Below are positions 30,813-41,292 of a DNA stretch of 43,636 nucleotides, piece by piece. The stretch is from contig NZ_VCQT01000014.1 of NCBI RefSeq assembly GCF_005938655.1, forward strand, positions 1 to 43,636. Reading direction: 5' to 3'. The notes under the pieces were generated by a model. That model was not told the DNA's origin. It ran no database searches and saw only the letters and a list, made by a program, of their open reading frames with translations. Made by a program: the position numbers and the translations under genes. Numbering within the stretch: position 1 is the first letter of the stretch; each line of letters starts with the position of its first letter. Origin of the DNA: Alloalcanivorax gelatiniphagus (GTDB lineage: Bacteria > Pseudomonadota > Gammaproteobacteria > Pseudomonadales > Alcanivoracaceae).

Positions 30813-31822
30813 GAGTGATACCCGCTGTCGCCGGGGCGCACCTTGCCGCGAAACACATAGTAGGCGAAGGCGGTGTAGGCCAGGATGATGGGAATAATGA
30901 ACAGCGCCCCCACCAGGGCGAAGCCCAGGCTCTGCGGCGGCGCGGCGGCCTGCCACAGGTCGATGTCCGGCGGCAGGATATGCGGCCAGCCACTGATGGC
31001 CAGGCCCGCATAGCCCAGCCCCATCAGAAACAGGGTGAGCACGAACGGCGCCACCTGCCGGCCCCGGCGCAGGGCGCGCAGCAGCGCCACCCAGCCGGCC
31101 GCCACCAGCAGCGGCACCGGCGAGAACCACAGCAGGTTGGGGAAGCTGAACCAGCGCGCGGCGATGGCCGGATCGCGCAGCGGCGTCCACAGGCTGACCA
31201 CCATGATGGAGGCCAGCAGCGCCCAGGCCAGCGGCCGGGTCAGGGCGACCATGCGCGCCTGCAGGGCGCCCTCGGTTTTCATGATCAGCCAGGTGCTGCC
31301 CAGCAGCGCATAGGCGCACACCAGCGCCGCCCCGGTGAACAGCGGGAAGGGCGCCAACCAGTCCAGGGGAGCGCCGGTGTAGGCGCCGTCGCGCACCGGC
31401 AGGCCGCTCACGTAGGCGCCCAGCACCACGCCCTGGAAAAAGGTGGCGGTGAAGGAGCCGCCGATAAAGGCCTTGTCCCAGATGTGCCGCTCCCGCTCGC
31501 GGGCCTTGAAACGGAACTCGAAGGCGATGCCGCGAAAGATCAGCCCCAGCAGCATCAACATCAGCGGGATATACAGGGCGGTCAGCACCACCGAATAGAC
31601 CAGCGGAAACGCCGCCAGCAGGCCGGCGCCGCCGAGCACCAGCCAGGTCTCGTTGCCGTCCCACACCGGCGCCACCGTGTTCATGGCCACGTCCCGATGG
31701 TGCTTGTCGGGTATGAAGGGGTAGAGGATGCCGATGCCCAGGTCGAAACCGTCCATCAGCACATACATCATCACGCCGAAGCCGATGATCAGTGCCCACA
31801 GCAGGGGTAGATCGATGCCCAT
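30809..31822 (-). CDS. cioB: Cytochrome bd quinol oxidase subunit II (CioB type)
   Basis: A 337-residue integral membrane protein with the subunit II start (LLWALIIGFGVMMYVLMDGFDLGIGILYPF), MNTVAPVWDGNETWLVLGG, the RGIAFEFRFK segment and the late WPHILPP motif. It supports the haem-bearing subunit I, giving oxygen reduction without proton pumping. The stop overlaps the following small gene, and only 3 bp separate it from subunit I upstream. The overall type is that of Pseudomonas CioB rather than E. coli CydB. Confidence 0.93.
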   Translation of the reverse strand: MGIDLPLLWALIIGFGVMMYVLMDGFDLGIGILYPFIPDKHHRDVAMNTVAPVWDGNETWLVLGGAGLLAAFPLVYSVVLTALYIPLMLMLLGLIFRGIAFEFRFKARERERHIWDKAFIGGSFTATFFQGVVLGAYVSGLPVRDGAYTGAPLDWLAPFPLFTGAALVCAYALLGSTWLIMKTEGALQARMVALTRPLAWALLASIMVVSLWTPLRDPAIAARWFSFPNLLWFSPVPLLVAAGWVALLRALRRGRQVAPFVLTLFLMGLGYAGLAISGWPHILPPDIDLWQAAAPPQSLGFALVGALFIIPIILAYTAFAYYVFRGKVRPGDSGYHS

Positions 31823-31825
31823 GGT

Positions 31826-33253
31826 TCAGGCCCTCCCGTCGTCGTCGAAGGTCTCGCGCACCGCCGACAGCGGGCGCATGGCGTGGCGCTGGTGGCCCGG
31901 GCCGCCGTCGCCTTGCTCGCGGCCCTCGTCGGTGACCGGGCCCTTGCGCACCAGCCGCAGCATGTAGGCCACGCCGGCGCCGAACACGAACAGATAGACC
32001 ACCACGAACAGCCCCAGGGACAGGGCCAGGGTGCCGCTGGCGTGGGGCGACACCGCCTCCGAGGTGCGCATCAGGCCGTACACCACCCAGGGCTGGCGGC
32101 CGATCTCGGTGGTGTACCAGCCGGCCAGGATCGCCACCAACCCGGCCGGCCCCATGACCAGGGCGAAGCGCAGCAACCCGGGCGAGTGGTACAGGCGACC
32201 GCGCCAGCGCTGCAGCACACTGAGCGCGCCGAGCAGTATCATCAGCAGGCCCAGGCCCACCATCACCCGGAATGACCAGAACACCACGGCGGCGTTGGGG
32301 CGATCCTCGGCGGGGAAATCCTTGAGGCCGGGAATGGTGCCGTCCCAGCTGTGGGTGACAATAAGGCTGCCCAGGCGTGGCACGCCCAGCGCCCAGTGGG
32401 TGGTTTCCGCCTCCATGTCCGGCCAGCCGAACAGCAGCAGCGGCAGCCCCTGGCCCCGGTCCGGCTCGCCGCCCCAGTGCCCCTCCATGGCCGCCAACTT
32501 GGCGGGCTGGTGCTGCAGGGTGTTGAGGCCGTGCAGGTCGCCGATCAGCGCCTGCAGCGGCGCCACCGCCACCATCATCCACATGGCCATGGAAAACATG
32601 GTGCGGATGGCCGGCTGGTCGCGGCCGCGCAGCAGGTGCCAGGCCGCCGAGGCGCCCACGAACAGGGCGGTGGCCAGGAAAGCCGCCACCGTCATGTGCG
32701 CCAATCGATAGGGGAAGGAAGGATTGAAGATCACCGCCAACCAGTCGGTGGGCACCACCCGGCCGTCGATAACCTGGAAGCCCTGGGGCGTTTGCATCCA
32801 GCTGTTGGAGGCCAGGATCCAGAACGCGGAGATCAGGGTGCCCACCGCCACCACCACGGTGGAGAAGAAATGCAGCCCCGGGCCCACCCGGTTCCAGCCG
32901 AACAGCATCACGCCGAGAAAGCCGGCCTCCAGAAAGAAGGCGGTAAGCACCTCATAGGCGAGCAGCGGCCCGGTGACACCGCCGGCGAATTCCGAGAAAA
33001 AGCTCCAGTTGGTGCCGAACTGGTAGGCCATCACCAGGCCGGACACCACGCCCATGCCGAAGTTGACCGCGAAGATCTTGGACCAGAAGTGGTAGAGGTC
33101 CCGGTAAAGAGTCCGGCGGGTATACAGCCACAGGCCCTCCAGCACCACCAGGTAGCTGGCCAGACCGATGGTGATGGCCGGGAAAATGATATGAAAGGAA
33201 ATAGTGAACCCGAACTGGATACGGGCCAGGTCGAGCGCGAGCGACTCCGCCAT
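31826..33253 (-). CDS. cioA: Cytochrome bd quinol oxidase subunit I (CioA type)
   Basis: A 475-residue integral membrane protein that binds haems b and d and oxidises quinol. The haem-ligand His 21 stands in FTISFHIIFP; LAHM and the GWYTTEIGRQPWVVYG segment carry further conserved residues. The quinol loop is short, as in the cyanide-insensitive (CioA) subgroup and unlike the long-loop E. coli CydA. The ATG start gives MAESLALDLARIQFGF. It heads a three-gene operon with subunit II and DUF2474. No clear FNR/ANR site was seen in the 152-bp upstream gap. Confidence 0.95.
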   Translation of the reverse strand: MAESLALDLARIQFGFTISFHIIFPAITIGLASYLVVLEGLWLYTRRTLYRDLYHFWSKIFAVNFGMGVVSGLVMAYQFGTNWSFFSEFAGGVTGPLLAYEVLTAFFLEAGFLGVMLFGWNRVGPGLHFFSTVVVAVGTLISAFWILASNSWMQTPQGFQVIDGRVVPTDWLAVIFNPSFPYRLAHMTVAAFLATALFVGASAAWHLLRGRDQPAIRTMFSMAMWMMVAVAPLQALIGDLHGLNTLQHQPAKLAAMEGHWGGEPDRGQGLPLLLFGWPDMEAETTHWALGVPRLGSLIVTHSWDGTIPGLKDFPAEDRPNAAVVFWSFRVMVGLGLLMILLGALSVLQRWRGRLYHSPGLLRFALVMGPAGLVAILAGWYTTEIGRQPWVVYGLMRTSEAVSPHASGTLALSLGLFVVVYLFVFGAGVAYMLRLVRKGPVTDEGREQGDGGPGHQRHAMRPLSAVRETFDDDGRA

Positions 33254-33341
33254 CCGCTGTCTCCGTTGCGGGCCGGCCCCTTGCCGGCCGGCGATGCATG
33301 GATTCTAGGCGGAGTGGCGGTGGGGAGCGCCTGGACATGGT

Positions 33342-33416
33342 GTCCTTGGGCATTCTGTCCTTGGACGGATTGTCCAGGTGGTTATCTCCGTAGTTATCTA
33401 CGCAGCTATCTACGTA
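33342..33416. repeat. Short tandem repeats between cioA and the HD gene
   Basis: Two adjacent arrays. GTCCTTGG-type units recur about every 15 bp (33342, 33357, 33372). A 12-bp unit (GTTATCTACGTA and variants) then occurs three times at 33381, 33393 and 33405. The second array runs into the last codons and stop of the HD-domain gene. Confidence 0.7.
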
Positions 33417-33948
33417 GCATGGGCAACGGATTCCAGGGATGGGTGCACAGCCGGCGGGCGGCCATGCCCAGCAGCAGGCCGTGGAAGCCGGCGTTGGGGA
33501 AGCGCTCCTGGATCTCGCGGATGCGCCGGCGCGGCACGCCGAAGCGCACCAGCCCCAGGGACAGGTCGATCCAGTCCGCGCGCCGGAAGGCTTCCACCAG
33601 GTTGTCCGGCGATTCGCCGGTGCCGGTGAGCTTATGGTGCTGGACAACCATGGCGTGGATATCGTCGGCCCAGTGGGCCAGGTTCAGTTCATCCAGGTAA
33701 TGGCAGGCCAGGCGGGCGGAGGGGCCCAGGTAATCGAAGGTGCCGGCCAGCCAGATGCCGGCGTCGTGGAAAAAACCGGCCAGTTCCACCTTGCGCAGGT
33801 CGTCACCGGTCAGCGGCCGTTGCGCCGCCACCAGGTTGATGACCCGGTACACATGGTTGCGATAGGGGGTCTGGTCCCTGCCGAAGCGTTCCGCGTAGTG
33901 ATCGAACAGGGCGTCCAGCTCCGCCAGTTCGGTGATCAACGGTTTCAT
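33406..33948 (-). CDS. HD-domain metal-dependent phosphohydrolase
   Basis: A 180-residue protein with the HD signature FFHDAGI (His 60, Asp 61), an upstream His in YRNHVYRVINLV and later VVQHHKLTG and RRADWIDLS, together giving the metal ligands of the HD superfamily. Substrate unknown; relatives act on nucleotides or phosphodiesters. The ATG at 33946-33948 gives MKPLITELAELDALFDHY. The stop codon falls inside a 12-bp tandem repeat. Confidence 0.82.
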   Translation of the reverse strand: MKPLITELAELDALFDHYAERFGRDQTPYRNHVYRVINLVAAQRPLTGDDLRKVELAGFFHDAGIWLAGTFDYLGPSARLACHYLDELNLAHWADDIHAMVVQHHKLTGTGESPDNLVEAFRRADWIDLSLGLVRFGVPRRRIREIQERFPNAGFHGLLLGMAARRLCTHPWNPLPMLRR

Positions 33949-34085
33949 GACTGCCCCCGGCGGCCAGGCCGCCCGACTGCGTTCCTTGTCTCCGCAATTA
34001 ACCATGCCGTGCCGCCCTTGTCATGACCGGGGGCGCAGTTTTGCCAATGCTTTTACAGGCTTGGTGACGCGGTACCCTTGTTTTA

Positions 34086-34136
34086 TTGTCGGCGAATGGT
34101 TGTATAGTCGGACAATATCAGGGGATTGTTGGACAA
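34086..34136 (+). promoter_or_regulatory. Three operator-like repeats before the GntR gene
   Basis: Three 11-bp near-copies of the palindrome TTGTCGGACAA: TTGTCGGCGAA (34086-34096), TAGTCGGACAA (34105-34115) and TTGTTGGACAA (34126-34136), with starts 19 and 21 bp apart, about two helical turns. The last ends 3 bases before the start codon. This fits autoregulation by the GntR protein. Confidence 0.65.
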
Positions 34137-34139
34137 ACC

Positions 34140-34838
34140 ATGACATTCAAAGCCCGGGAAAGCCTTTCCGAGCAGATTGCCGGTCATCTGGCCGGTCAGA
34201 TCATCCGAGGTGAAATGCTGGCCGGCGACCGGATTCAGGAACTGCGCGTGGCCGGCGAGCTGGAAGTGAGCCGGGGTTCCGTGCGCGAGGCGCTGCTGAT
34301 CCTGGAGCGCCGCCATCTGATCGACATCCTGCCGCGCCGGGGCGCGGTGGTCCGGGATCTCTCCGAATCCCAGGTGCGCGGCCTCTATGAGCTGGTCCAG
34401 GTGCTGCTCGGGTTGGTGATCCGCAAGGCCATCAAGAACGTGCGCGAGGAGGACCTGGACCCGATCATCGCGCTGATCCACGAATTGCAGCTGGCGGTCT
34501 CGGACCGGGATCTGGACCGCTTTTTCGACCTCAGCTTCCGCTTCCTGGAGCACGCCTATCCGTTCGCCCGCAACAGCTTCGTGGAGGACGTACTCACCGA
34601 TTTGCACCCGGCGCTGCAGCGCACCTATTTCATGGCCCTGCACCTGGACGGCGATGAGATCAAGGAATGCCTGTCGTTCTTCAAGGCCCTGGTGGAGACC
34701 ATCTTCCAGCGTGACGTGCGCTCCGCCCTGGAGATCATCCGCGAGTTCGCCGAACGCCAATCGGCGCTGGTGGAGGAATCCATCACCCGCGCCCGCCAGA
34801 TCGAAGCCGCCTGGCGCGGACGACGCAACAAGAAGTAG
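34140..34838 (+). CDS. GntR family transcriptional regulator (FadR/FCD-like)
   Basis: 232 residues: an N-terminal winged helix (about 8-70) with the GntR pattern SEQIAGHLAGQIIRGEM, RIQELRVAGELEVSRGSVREAL and LPRRGAVV, then an all-helical C-terminal domain of the FCD type for ligand binding. The ATG at 34140 stands 3 bases after the last of three operator-like palindromes, so self-repression is likely. No obvious target operon adjoins it: the HD gene is divergent and tRNA-Val follows. The effector is unknown. Confidence 0.88.
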   Translation: MTFKARESLSEQIAGHLAGQIIRGEMLAGDRIQELRVAGELEVSRGSVREALLILERRHLIDILPRRGAVVRDLSESQVRGLYELVQVLLGLVIRKAIKNVREEDLDPIIALIHELQLAVSDRDLDRFFDLSFRFLEHAYPFARNSFVEDVLTDLHPALQRTYFMALHLDGDEIKECLSFFKALVETIFQRDVRSALEIIREFAERQSALVEESITRARQIEAAWRGRRNKK

Positions 34839-34924
34839 CTACAAGCTACAAGCTGCAAGCTGGCTCCGGGGTTGCCTGTAGCTTGCAGCTTGCAGCTTGC
34901 AGCTTGTAGCTTGCAGCTTGCAGC
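34837..34924. repeat. Heptamer-phased inverted repeat, copy 3
   Basis: Overlaps the GntR stop codon. The left arm has units such as AGCTACA and AGCTGCA; the right arm is nearly seven copies of CAGCTTG or TAGCTTG. The design is the same as copies 1 and 2 (7-bp units, inverted arms, directly at a gene 3' end), but the unit sequence differs and there is no shared core. Confidence 0.75.
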
Positions 34925-35006
34925 TAACGTTCCGCCCGCCGAACGGCGGGCGGAACAAAGGGGCTTGCCAGCGGCGTCCTGTCTGCCTAGAATTGCGCCC
35001 CTCTGC

Positions 35007-35083
<77 letters not shown>

Positions 35084-35125
35084 GTTTTCGCGCCACCCTC
35101 TTTTACCGCTTCCGTGACCCCCGGG

Positions 35126-35154
35126 TTTACGGGTGCGGTGCCGTGACTTAGAAT
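35126..35154 (+). promoter_or_regulatory. Putative promoter for infC
   Basis: TTTACG at 35126-35131 and TAGAAT at 35149-35154 with a 17-bp spacer, followed by a leader of roughly 85 bases to the infC start. The gap between tRNA-Val and infC otherwise shows no gene. Confidence 0.5.
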
Positions 35155-35247
35155 GGACGGCTATTCTTGAGGATGACGTATGCCTTGAACGGCGCCCCGA
35201 TGGTGTCCGTCCGGCATAGTTCGAATAACCAACCGGAGGTTCACGAC

Positions 35248-35790
35248 ATTAAGCGTGGAGGCAAAGGCCGCGAGCAGCGCGCCAGAATCAATCAGCAAAT
35301 CCAGGCGAACGAGGTTCGGCTGATCGACGTCGAGGGTGAGCAAATCGGCATCGTCACCGTCGAGGAAGCCCTCGAGAAAGCCAGTGGCAAGCAGTTGGAT
35401 CTGGTGGAAATCTCGCCCGACGCGGAACCACCGGTGTGCCGGATCATGGATTACGGCAAGCACCTGTTCGAGCAGAAGCAGAAGGCCAAGGAGTCCCGCA
35501 AGAAGACGCGGCAGACCCAGCTGAAAGAGATTAAATTCCGTCCCGGCACCGACTCCGGCGACTATGAGGTGAAACTGCGTAACCTCAAGCGCTTCCTGGA
35601 GGCCGGCGACAAGACCAAGGTAACCGTGCGGTTCCGTGGTCGCGAAATGGCTCACCAGGAGCTGGGTCGCGAACTGTTGGAGCGCGTGGAAGCGGATTTG
35701 GCGGACCACGGGTCCGTCGAACAACGCCCGAACATGGAAGGGCGCCAGATGATCATGGTGCTCAGCCCGGGCAGCAAGAAGAAGAAATAA
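35248..35790 (+). CDS. infC: Translation initiation factor IF-3
   Basis: Keeps ribosomal subunits apart and proofreads initiator tRNA. The start is the unusual ATT at 35248, with GGAGG at 35235-35239. From here the protein is 180 residues, the E. coli length, beginning (M)[18 protein letters not shown] start at the upstream ATG would add 27 unrelated residues. AUU starts allow IF-3 to repress its own translation in known cases. The N-domain ([35 protein letters not shown]) is joined by a lysine-rich linker to the C-domain ([33 protein letters not shown]). thrS, usually directly upstream, is absent. Confidence 0.96.
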   Translation: MKRGGKGREQRARINQQIQANEVRLIDVEGEQIGIVTVEEALEKASGKQLDLVEISPDAEPPVCRIMDYGKHLFEQKQKAKESRKKTRQTQLKEIKFRPGTDSGDYEVKLRNLKRFLEAGDKTKVTVRFRGREMAHQELGRELLERVEADLADHGSVEQRPNMEGRQMIMVLSPGSKKKK

Positions 35791-35852
35791 CCGGTCCGCC
35801 GGTTGTTTGTTCTTATCAACGAACCGAAACACACGAACTTGAGATAGGTACC

Positions 35853-36047
35853 ATGCCAAAGATCAAGACAAACCGCGGGGCCGCAAAGCGTTTCAAGAAA
35901 ACCGCCTCCGGTTTCAAGCGTAAGCAGGCATTCAAAAACCACATCCTGACGAAGAAATCGTCCAAGACGATTCGCCATCTGCGTCCCAAGACCCAGGTCC
36001 ACGAAAGTGACGTGGCTCTGGTCAAACGCATGATGCCCTACGTCTAA
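35853..36047 (+). CDS. rpmI: 50S ribosomal protein L35
   Basis: 64 residues, very basic, with the L35 start [35 protein letters not shown] split over its N-terminal half. ATG at 35853 after GAGATAGG. It lies between infC and rplT in the standard order, and in E. coli is translationally coupled to L20 control. Confidence 0.97.
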   Translation: MPKIKTNRGAAKRFKKTASGFKRKQAFKNHILTKKSSKTIRHLRPKTQVHESDVALVKRMMPYV

Positions 36048-36072
36048 ACACCGGTTTTTGGAGGTCTGAACA

Positions 36073-36432
36073 ATGGCTCGAGTCAAGCGTGGTGTGCAGG
36101 CGCGTCGCCGGCACAAGAAAATTCTCAAGCAAGCAAAAGGTTACTACGGTGCCCGAAGCCGCGTGTTCCGCGTAGCGGTGCAAGCGGTTATCAAGGCCGG
36201 TCAGTACGCCTACCGTGACCGTAAGGTACGCAAGCGTCAGTTCCGTCGTCTGTGGATCGTGCGCATCAACGCCGCGGCCCGCATCAACGGCCTGTCCTAC
36301 AGCCGTATGATCGACGGCCTGAAAAAGGCGTCCATCGAGATCGACCGTAAAGTACTGGCGGACCTGGCGGTCCGTGATCAGGTGGCTTTTGGCGCTTTGG
36401 CGGAAAAAGCCAAAGCGAGTCTCGCCGCCTGA
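36073..36432 (+). CDS. rplT: 50S ribosomal protein L20
   Basis: 119 residues with the family start [36 protein letters not shown] and [16 protein letters not shown]. It is an early 23S rRNA-binding assembly protein that in E. coli also represses rpmI-rplT translation. The ATG at 36073 follows GGAGG. A strong hairpin follows the gene. Confidence 0.97.
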   Translation: MARVKRGVQARRRHKKILKQAKGYYGARSRVFRVAVQAVIKAGQYAYRDRKVRKRQFRRLWIVRINAAARINGLSYSRMIDGLKKASIEIDRKVLADLAVRDQVAFGALAEKAKASLAA

Positions 36433-36473
36433 GCACACTGTCGATCCGTCCGTAACAAGACGACAGTTCTCTG

Positions 36474-36512
36474 AAACGGGGGAAGAGCTCGCGCTCTTCC
36501 CCCGTTTTCGTT
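36474..36512 (+). terminator. Intrinsic terminator or attenuator after rplT
   Basis: A perfect 15-bp stem (AAACGGGGGAAGAGC with GCTCTTCCCCCGTTT) around a 4-nt loop TCGC, followed by TCGTT. It separates the ribosomal protein genes from pheST. Confidence 0.85.
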
Positions 36513-36530
36513 GTGATGGCGGGGTCGTGC

Positions 36531-37666
<1,136 letters not shown>

Positions 37667-37683
37667 AATAGGGATCACCGAGA

Positions 37684-40059
37684 ATGCGTTTCAACGAAGC
37701 CTGGTTGCGGGAATGGGTCAACCCCGCCATCGACACCGACACCCTGGTTCACCAACTGACCATGGCCGGCCTGGAAGTGGACGCCGTGGAACCGGCGGCG
37801 CCGCCCTTTACCGGCGTGGTGGTCGGCGAGATCAAAAGCTGCCGGCCGCACCCGGACGCGGACAAACTGCGCCTGTGCGAAGTCAGCGACGGTGAATCCC
37901 TGTTTCCGGTGGTGTGCGGCGCCCCCAATGCCCGCGAGGGCCTGAAGGTACCGTTCGCCAAGGTCGGCGCCCACTTGCCCGGCGATCTCAAGATCAAGAA
38001 GGCCAAGCTGCGCGGTGAACCCTCCGAGGGCATGCTCTGCGGCGGCTCCGAACTGGGCCTGGACGACCTGATCGACGGTCTGCTGGAACTGCCCGAGGAC
38101 GCGCCGGTGGGCACCGATATCCGCGACTACCTGAGCCTGGACGACACCGTCATCGAGGTGGACCTGACCCCGAACCGGGCGGACTGCCTGAGCCTGCGCG
38201 GCATCGCCCGGGAAGTGGGCGTGCTCAACCGGGCGCCGCTCACCGAGCCCGCCTTGGAACCGGTGGCCGCCGCCGACGACAGCACCTTCCCGGTCACCGT
38301 GGAAGACGCCGACGGCTGCCCGCGCTATCTGGGCCGGGTGATTCGTGGCATCGACCCGGCCGCCACCACGCCGCTGTGGATGGTGGAGCGCCTGCGCCGG
38401 GCCGGCCTGCACGCCATCGACCCGATCGTCGATGTGACCAACTACGTGCTGCTGGAGCTGGGCCAGCCCCTGCATGCCTTCGACCTGAACAAGCTCAGCG
38501 GCGGCATCGTTGTGCGCAAGGCCCGCGCCGGCGAGTCACTGCTGACCCTGGATGACCAGACCCAGGAACTGCGCGACGACACCCTGGTGATCGCCGACCA
38601 CAACGGCCCGGTGGCCATGGCCGGCATCATGGGCGGCCGGCCCACCGCCGTGTCCGACGACACCGTGGACCTGTTCCTGGAATGCGCTTTCTTCAACCCG
38701 CTGGCCATCGCCGGCCGCGCCCGGGGCTATGGTCTGCACACCGACTCCTCCCACCGCTATGAGCGTGGCGTGGACCCGGCCCTGCAAAGCCGGGCCATGG
38801 AGCGCGCCACCGCCCTGATCCTGGCGATCGCCGGCGGCCAGGCGGGCCCGGTCACCGAAGCCGGTGACGCCACCCGCGCCCCGCAGCCGGCGGAAATCAC
38901 CCTGCGCGCGGAGCGCGCCACCGCGCTGCTGGGCGCCGCCCTGGAGCACGACGACATCGTCGATATCCTGGAGCGCCTGGGCATGACCGTGCGCCGCACC
39001 GGCGACGGGGAATGGGCGGTACTGGCACCCAGCTGGCGCTTCGATATGGCCATCGAAGAGGACCTGATCGAGGAACTGGCGCGGGTACGCGGCTACGAGC
39101 ACTGGCCCAGCCGGGTGCCCTCCGGCACCCCGGCCGGTGAACCGGACGGCGAGCGCCAGCTGCCCCTGCGCCAGCTGTCCGACACCCTGCGCGACCGGGG
39201 GTACCTGGAAGCCATCACCTACAGCTTCGTGGCCCCGGACCTGCTCGCCAAGGTGGACCCGGACCACCCGCCGCTGGCGCTGGTGAACCCGATTTCCGCC
39301 GACCTGGGCGTGATGCGCACCAACCTGTTCGCCGGCCTGCTGAACGCCGCCGCCCGCAACCTGAACCGGCAGATCGACCGCCTGCGCCTGTTCGAAACCG
39401 GCCTGCGCTTCGTACCCGGCGCCGACGGCCTGGCCCAGGAGCCGCGGGTGGCCGGTCTGCTGTACGGCAGCGCCCGCCCGGCCCACTGGGAAGGCAAGCC
39501 TCGGCGGGTGGACTTCTACGACCTGAAAGGGGACGTGGAAGCCCTCACCGCGCTGTCCGACCCGGCGGCGTTCAGCTTCCGGCCCGGCCAGCACCCGGCC
39601 CTGCACCCCGGCCAATGCGCGGAACTGGTCCGCGACGGCCAGGTGGTGGGCCACTTGGGCAAGCTGCACCCGCGCCTGGCCCGGGACCTGGACCTGCCCG
39701 CCGATCTGTACCTGTTCGAGCTGGCCCTGGAACCGCTGCGCCAGGGTCTGCTGCCGCACTTCGAGCCGGTCTCCGACCAGCCCCGGGTACAGCGCGACCT
39801 GGCCTTTGTGATCGATGCCGAAGTGCCCGCCGGCGAGTTGCTGGCGGTGGTGCGGGCGGCCTGTGATGAGCGCCTGCGCACGGTACACATTTTCGACGTG
39901 TACCAGGGCGAGCACATCCAGGCCGGCCGCAAAAGCCTGGCCTTGACCTTGACCTTCCAGGATGCTTCGAGCACTCTTAGGGACGCCCAGGTCAACGACC
40001 TGGTCGAGCAGGTGGTATCCCAGGTAAAACAACAGCTTAACGCGACCCTCAGGGATTGA
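37684..40059 (+). CDS. pheT: Phenylalanyl-tRNA synthetase beta subunit
   Basis: A 791-residue partner of PheS (E. coli 795). In order: N-terminal [12 protein letters not shown], tRNA-binding OB domain ([20 protein letters not shown]), B3/B4 editing region, B5 domain, catalytic-like core ([24 protein letters not shown]) and the C-terminal ferredoxin-fold anticodon-binding domain ([21 protein letters not shown]). Directly downstream of pheS and 28 bp before ihfA. Confidence 0.97.
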   Translation: MRFNEAWLREWVNPAIDTDTLVHQLTMAGLEVDAVEPAAPPFTGVVVGEIKSCRPHPDADKLRLCEVSDGESLFPVVCGAPNAREGLKVPFAKVGAHLPGDLKIKKAKLRGEPSEGMLCGGSELGLDDLIDGLLELPEDAPVGTDIRDYLSLDDTVIEVDLTPNRADCLSLRGIAREVGVLNRAPLTEPALEPVAAADDSTFPVTVEDADGCPRYLGRVIRGIDPAATTPLWMVERLRRAGLHAIDPIVDVTNYVLLELGQPLHAFDLNKLSGGIVVRKARAGESLLTLDDQTQELRDDTLVIADHNGPVAMAGIMGGRPTAVSDDTVDLFLECAFFNPLAIAGRARGYGLHTDSSHRYERGVDPALQSRAMERATALILAIAGGQAGPVTEAGDATRAPQPAEITLRAERATALLGAALEHDDIVDILERLGMTVRRTGDGEWAVLAPSWRFDMAIEEDLIEELARVRGYEHWPSRVPSGTPAGEPDGERQLPLRQLSDTLRDRGYLEAITYSFVAPDLLAKVDPDHPPLALVNPISADLGVMRTNLFAGLLNAAARNLNRQIDRLRLFETGLRFVPGADGLAQEPRVAGLLYGSARPAHWEGKPRRVDFYDLKGDVEALTALSDPAAFSFRPGQHPALHPGQCAELVRDGQVVGHLGKLHPRLARDLDLPADLYLFELALEPLRQGLLPHFEPVSDQPRVQRDLAFVIDAEVPAGELLAVVRAACDERLRTVHIFDVYQGEHIQAGRKSLALTLTFQDASSTLRDAQVNDLVEQVVSQVKQQLNATLRD

Positions 40060-40087
40060 TCGCAGGGGCTTGATCGAGGCATTTCCG

Positions 40088-40387
40088 ATGGCGCTGACCA
40101 AGGCAGACATGGCCGACCGGCTGCATGAAGAGCTCGGTCTTAACAAGCGTGAAGCCAAGGAACTGGTGGAAACCTTCTTCGAGGAAATCCGGGACTCACT
40201 GGCCGACAACCGGCCGGTGAAGCTCTCCGGGTTCGGCAACTTCGACCTCCGGGACAAAAGCGAGCGTCCCGGTCGTAACCCGAAAACCGGCGAGGAAATC
40301 CCCATCTCCGCGCGTCGCGTGGTGACCTTCCGGCCCGGTCAGAAATTAAAACAGCGGGTTGAAGACTATGCTCGAACCCAGTCATAA
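40088..40387 (+). CDS. ihfA: Integration host factor alpha subunit
   Basis: A 99-residue DNA-bending protein, with IhfB forming the IHF dimer used in replication, transcription and site-specific recombination. Typical start [28 protein letters not shown] split over helices 1-2, then the arm with [26 protein letters not shown]. The ATG at 40088 is preceded by GAGGC; an upstream in-frame ATG at 40070 would add six residues. Its 3' end overlaps the next gene by 20 bp. Confidence 0.96.
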   Translation: MALTKADMADRLHEELGLNKREAKELVETFFEEIRDSLADNRPVKLSGFGNFDLRDKSERPGRNPKTGEEIPISARRVVTFRPGQKLKQRVEDYARTQS

Positions 40388-40724
40388 CGACGAACTGCCG
40401 GCGATTCCGGGCAAGCGTTATTTCACCATCGGCGAAGTCAGCGAACTGTGCGACGTGAAGCCCCATGTGCTGCGTTATTGGGAACAGGAATTCCCGCAGC
40501 TCAAGCCGGTCAAACGCCGTGGCAACCGTCGCTACTACCAGCGCCAGGACGTGCTCACCATCCGCCAGATCCGCAGCCTGCTCTACGAGCAGGGCTTCAC
40601 CATTGGCGGTGCCCGGCAGCAACTGTCCGGCGACGCCAACGCCGAGCACGCCACCCGCTACCACCAGATGATCCGCCAGATGATCGTTGAGCTGGAAGAC
40701 GTGCTGGACGTGCTTAACACCTGA
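40368..40724 (+). CDS. MerR family transcriptional regulator
   Basis: 118 residues: a MerR winged helix at about 15-85 ([28 protein letters not shown], then [16 protein letters not shown]) and a short helical C-terminus, too small for a ligand domain. The gene overlaps ihfA by 20 bp and precedes tRNA-Pro, an arrangement also found in Pseudomonas. ATG at 40368. Targets are unknown. Confidence 0.92.
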   Translation: MLEPSHNDELPAIPGKRYFTIGEVSELCDVKPHVLRYWEQEFPQLKPVKRRGNRRYYQRQDVLTIRQIRSLLYEQGFTIGGARQQLSGDANAEHATRYHQMIRQMIVELEDVLDVLNT

Positions 40725-40811
40725 TCAAACAGGCTAAATCCGGGTTCCATCCCCCGCGCTGATCCGTTATGATGCTCGCCGCTTCGACAGGGCAACCGCC
40801 CGCCGAGGCAA

Positions 40812-40892
<81 letters not shown>

Positions 40893-40900
40893 AAATAAAA

Positions 40901-40938
40901 CAAGGGGTTAGGCGATTCACAGCCTAGCCCCTTTTTTG
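40901..40938 (+). terminator. Intrinsic terminator after tRNA-Pro
   Basis: A 12-bp stem (AAGGGGTTAGGC with GCCTAGCCCCTT, one G-U pair), 8-nt loop and a T-run at 40931-40936. Confidence 0.88.
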
Positions 40939-40946
40939 TTGTCTGC

Positions 40947-40970
40947 ATTTTTGCCCCACTTTTTGCCCCA
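40947..40970. repeat. 12-bp direct repeat, possible recombinase arm site
   Basis: Two exact head-to-tail copies of TTTTTGCCCCAC, 55 bp beyond the tRNA-Pro 3' end. Placement beside a tRNA and at a compositional boundary suggests an att or arm-type site; this is inference. The remaining gap to 41292 holds only the remnant described next. Confidence 0.4.
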
Positions 40971-41041
40971 CCGAATAATTGCTCGGCCTCGGAGTGGCAC
41001 CCCGGTCGCGTAGAAGGCCCTTTTCCAAAGCGGGGCGCACC

Positions 41042-41282
41042 CGTGGAGCTCTATCTGTCCGAGGTGATTAAGGGCAGGGTGGTTTGTCGATTCCTGCAGC
41101 GGCGTGCTGAAGAGCATCCCTGGCCTGCGCGAGCCTAACGCCAGGCTCCTCCGCCGTACCCTCTACAACAACCCTGTGCGCGTCCTGGTGCATTCCCAGA
41201 GGGCGTCAAGGTGCACGGCTATGAGGAAGGGGGCCGGGAGTGGCTACAGCGGTGGGCGGATCACCTGGAAACGCTTCGGTAG
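41042..41282 (+). pseudogene. Possible tyrosine-integrase remnant
   Basis: One frame reads ELYLSEVIKGRVVCRFLQRR, a stop at 41136-41138, and then in the same frame FPEGVKVHGYEEGGREWLQR followed by WADHLETLR and a stop at 41280-41282. The last segment resembles the WADYLDxLR ending of P4-type tRNA-targeting integrases. No catalytic Arg, His or Tyr motif is visible, so this is at best a short decayed tail. Such a remnant would fit an island edge next to tRNA-Pro. Confidence 0.3.
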
Positions 41283-41292
41283 ATACTGGCTT

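Noticed and set aside
30814-32582. Long out-of-frame ORF over the bd oxidase genes on the same strand
   Set aside because: Overlaps both subunits in a wrong frame. Only its last 49 codons are real, as the separate DUF2474 gene.
33381-33416. GTTATCTACG repeats as DnaA boxes
   Set aside because: They differ from TTWTNCACA at important positions and are better described as a 12-bp tandem repeat.
34877-34924. Heptamer arrays as a possible CRISPR
   Set aside because: The units are 7 bp and contiguous without spacers; no cas genes are present.
35167-35247. ATG start for infC upstream of the ATT codon
   Set aside because: It adds residues not found in IF-3, while the ATT has a good ribosome-binding site and gives the exact family length.
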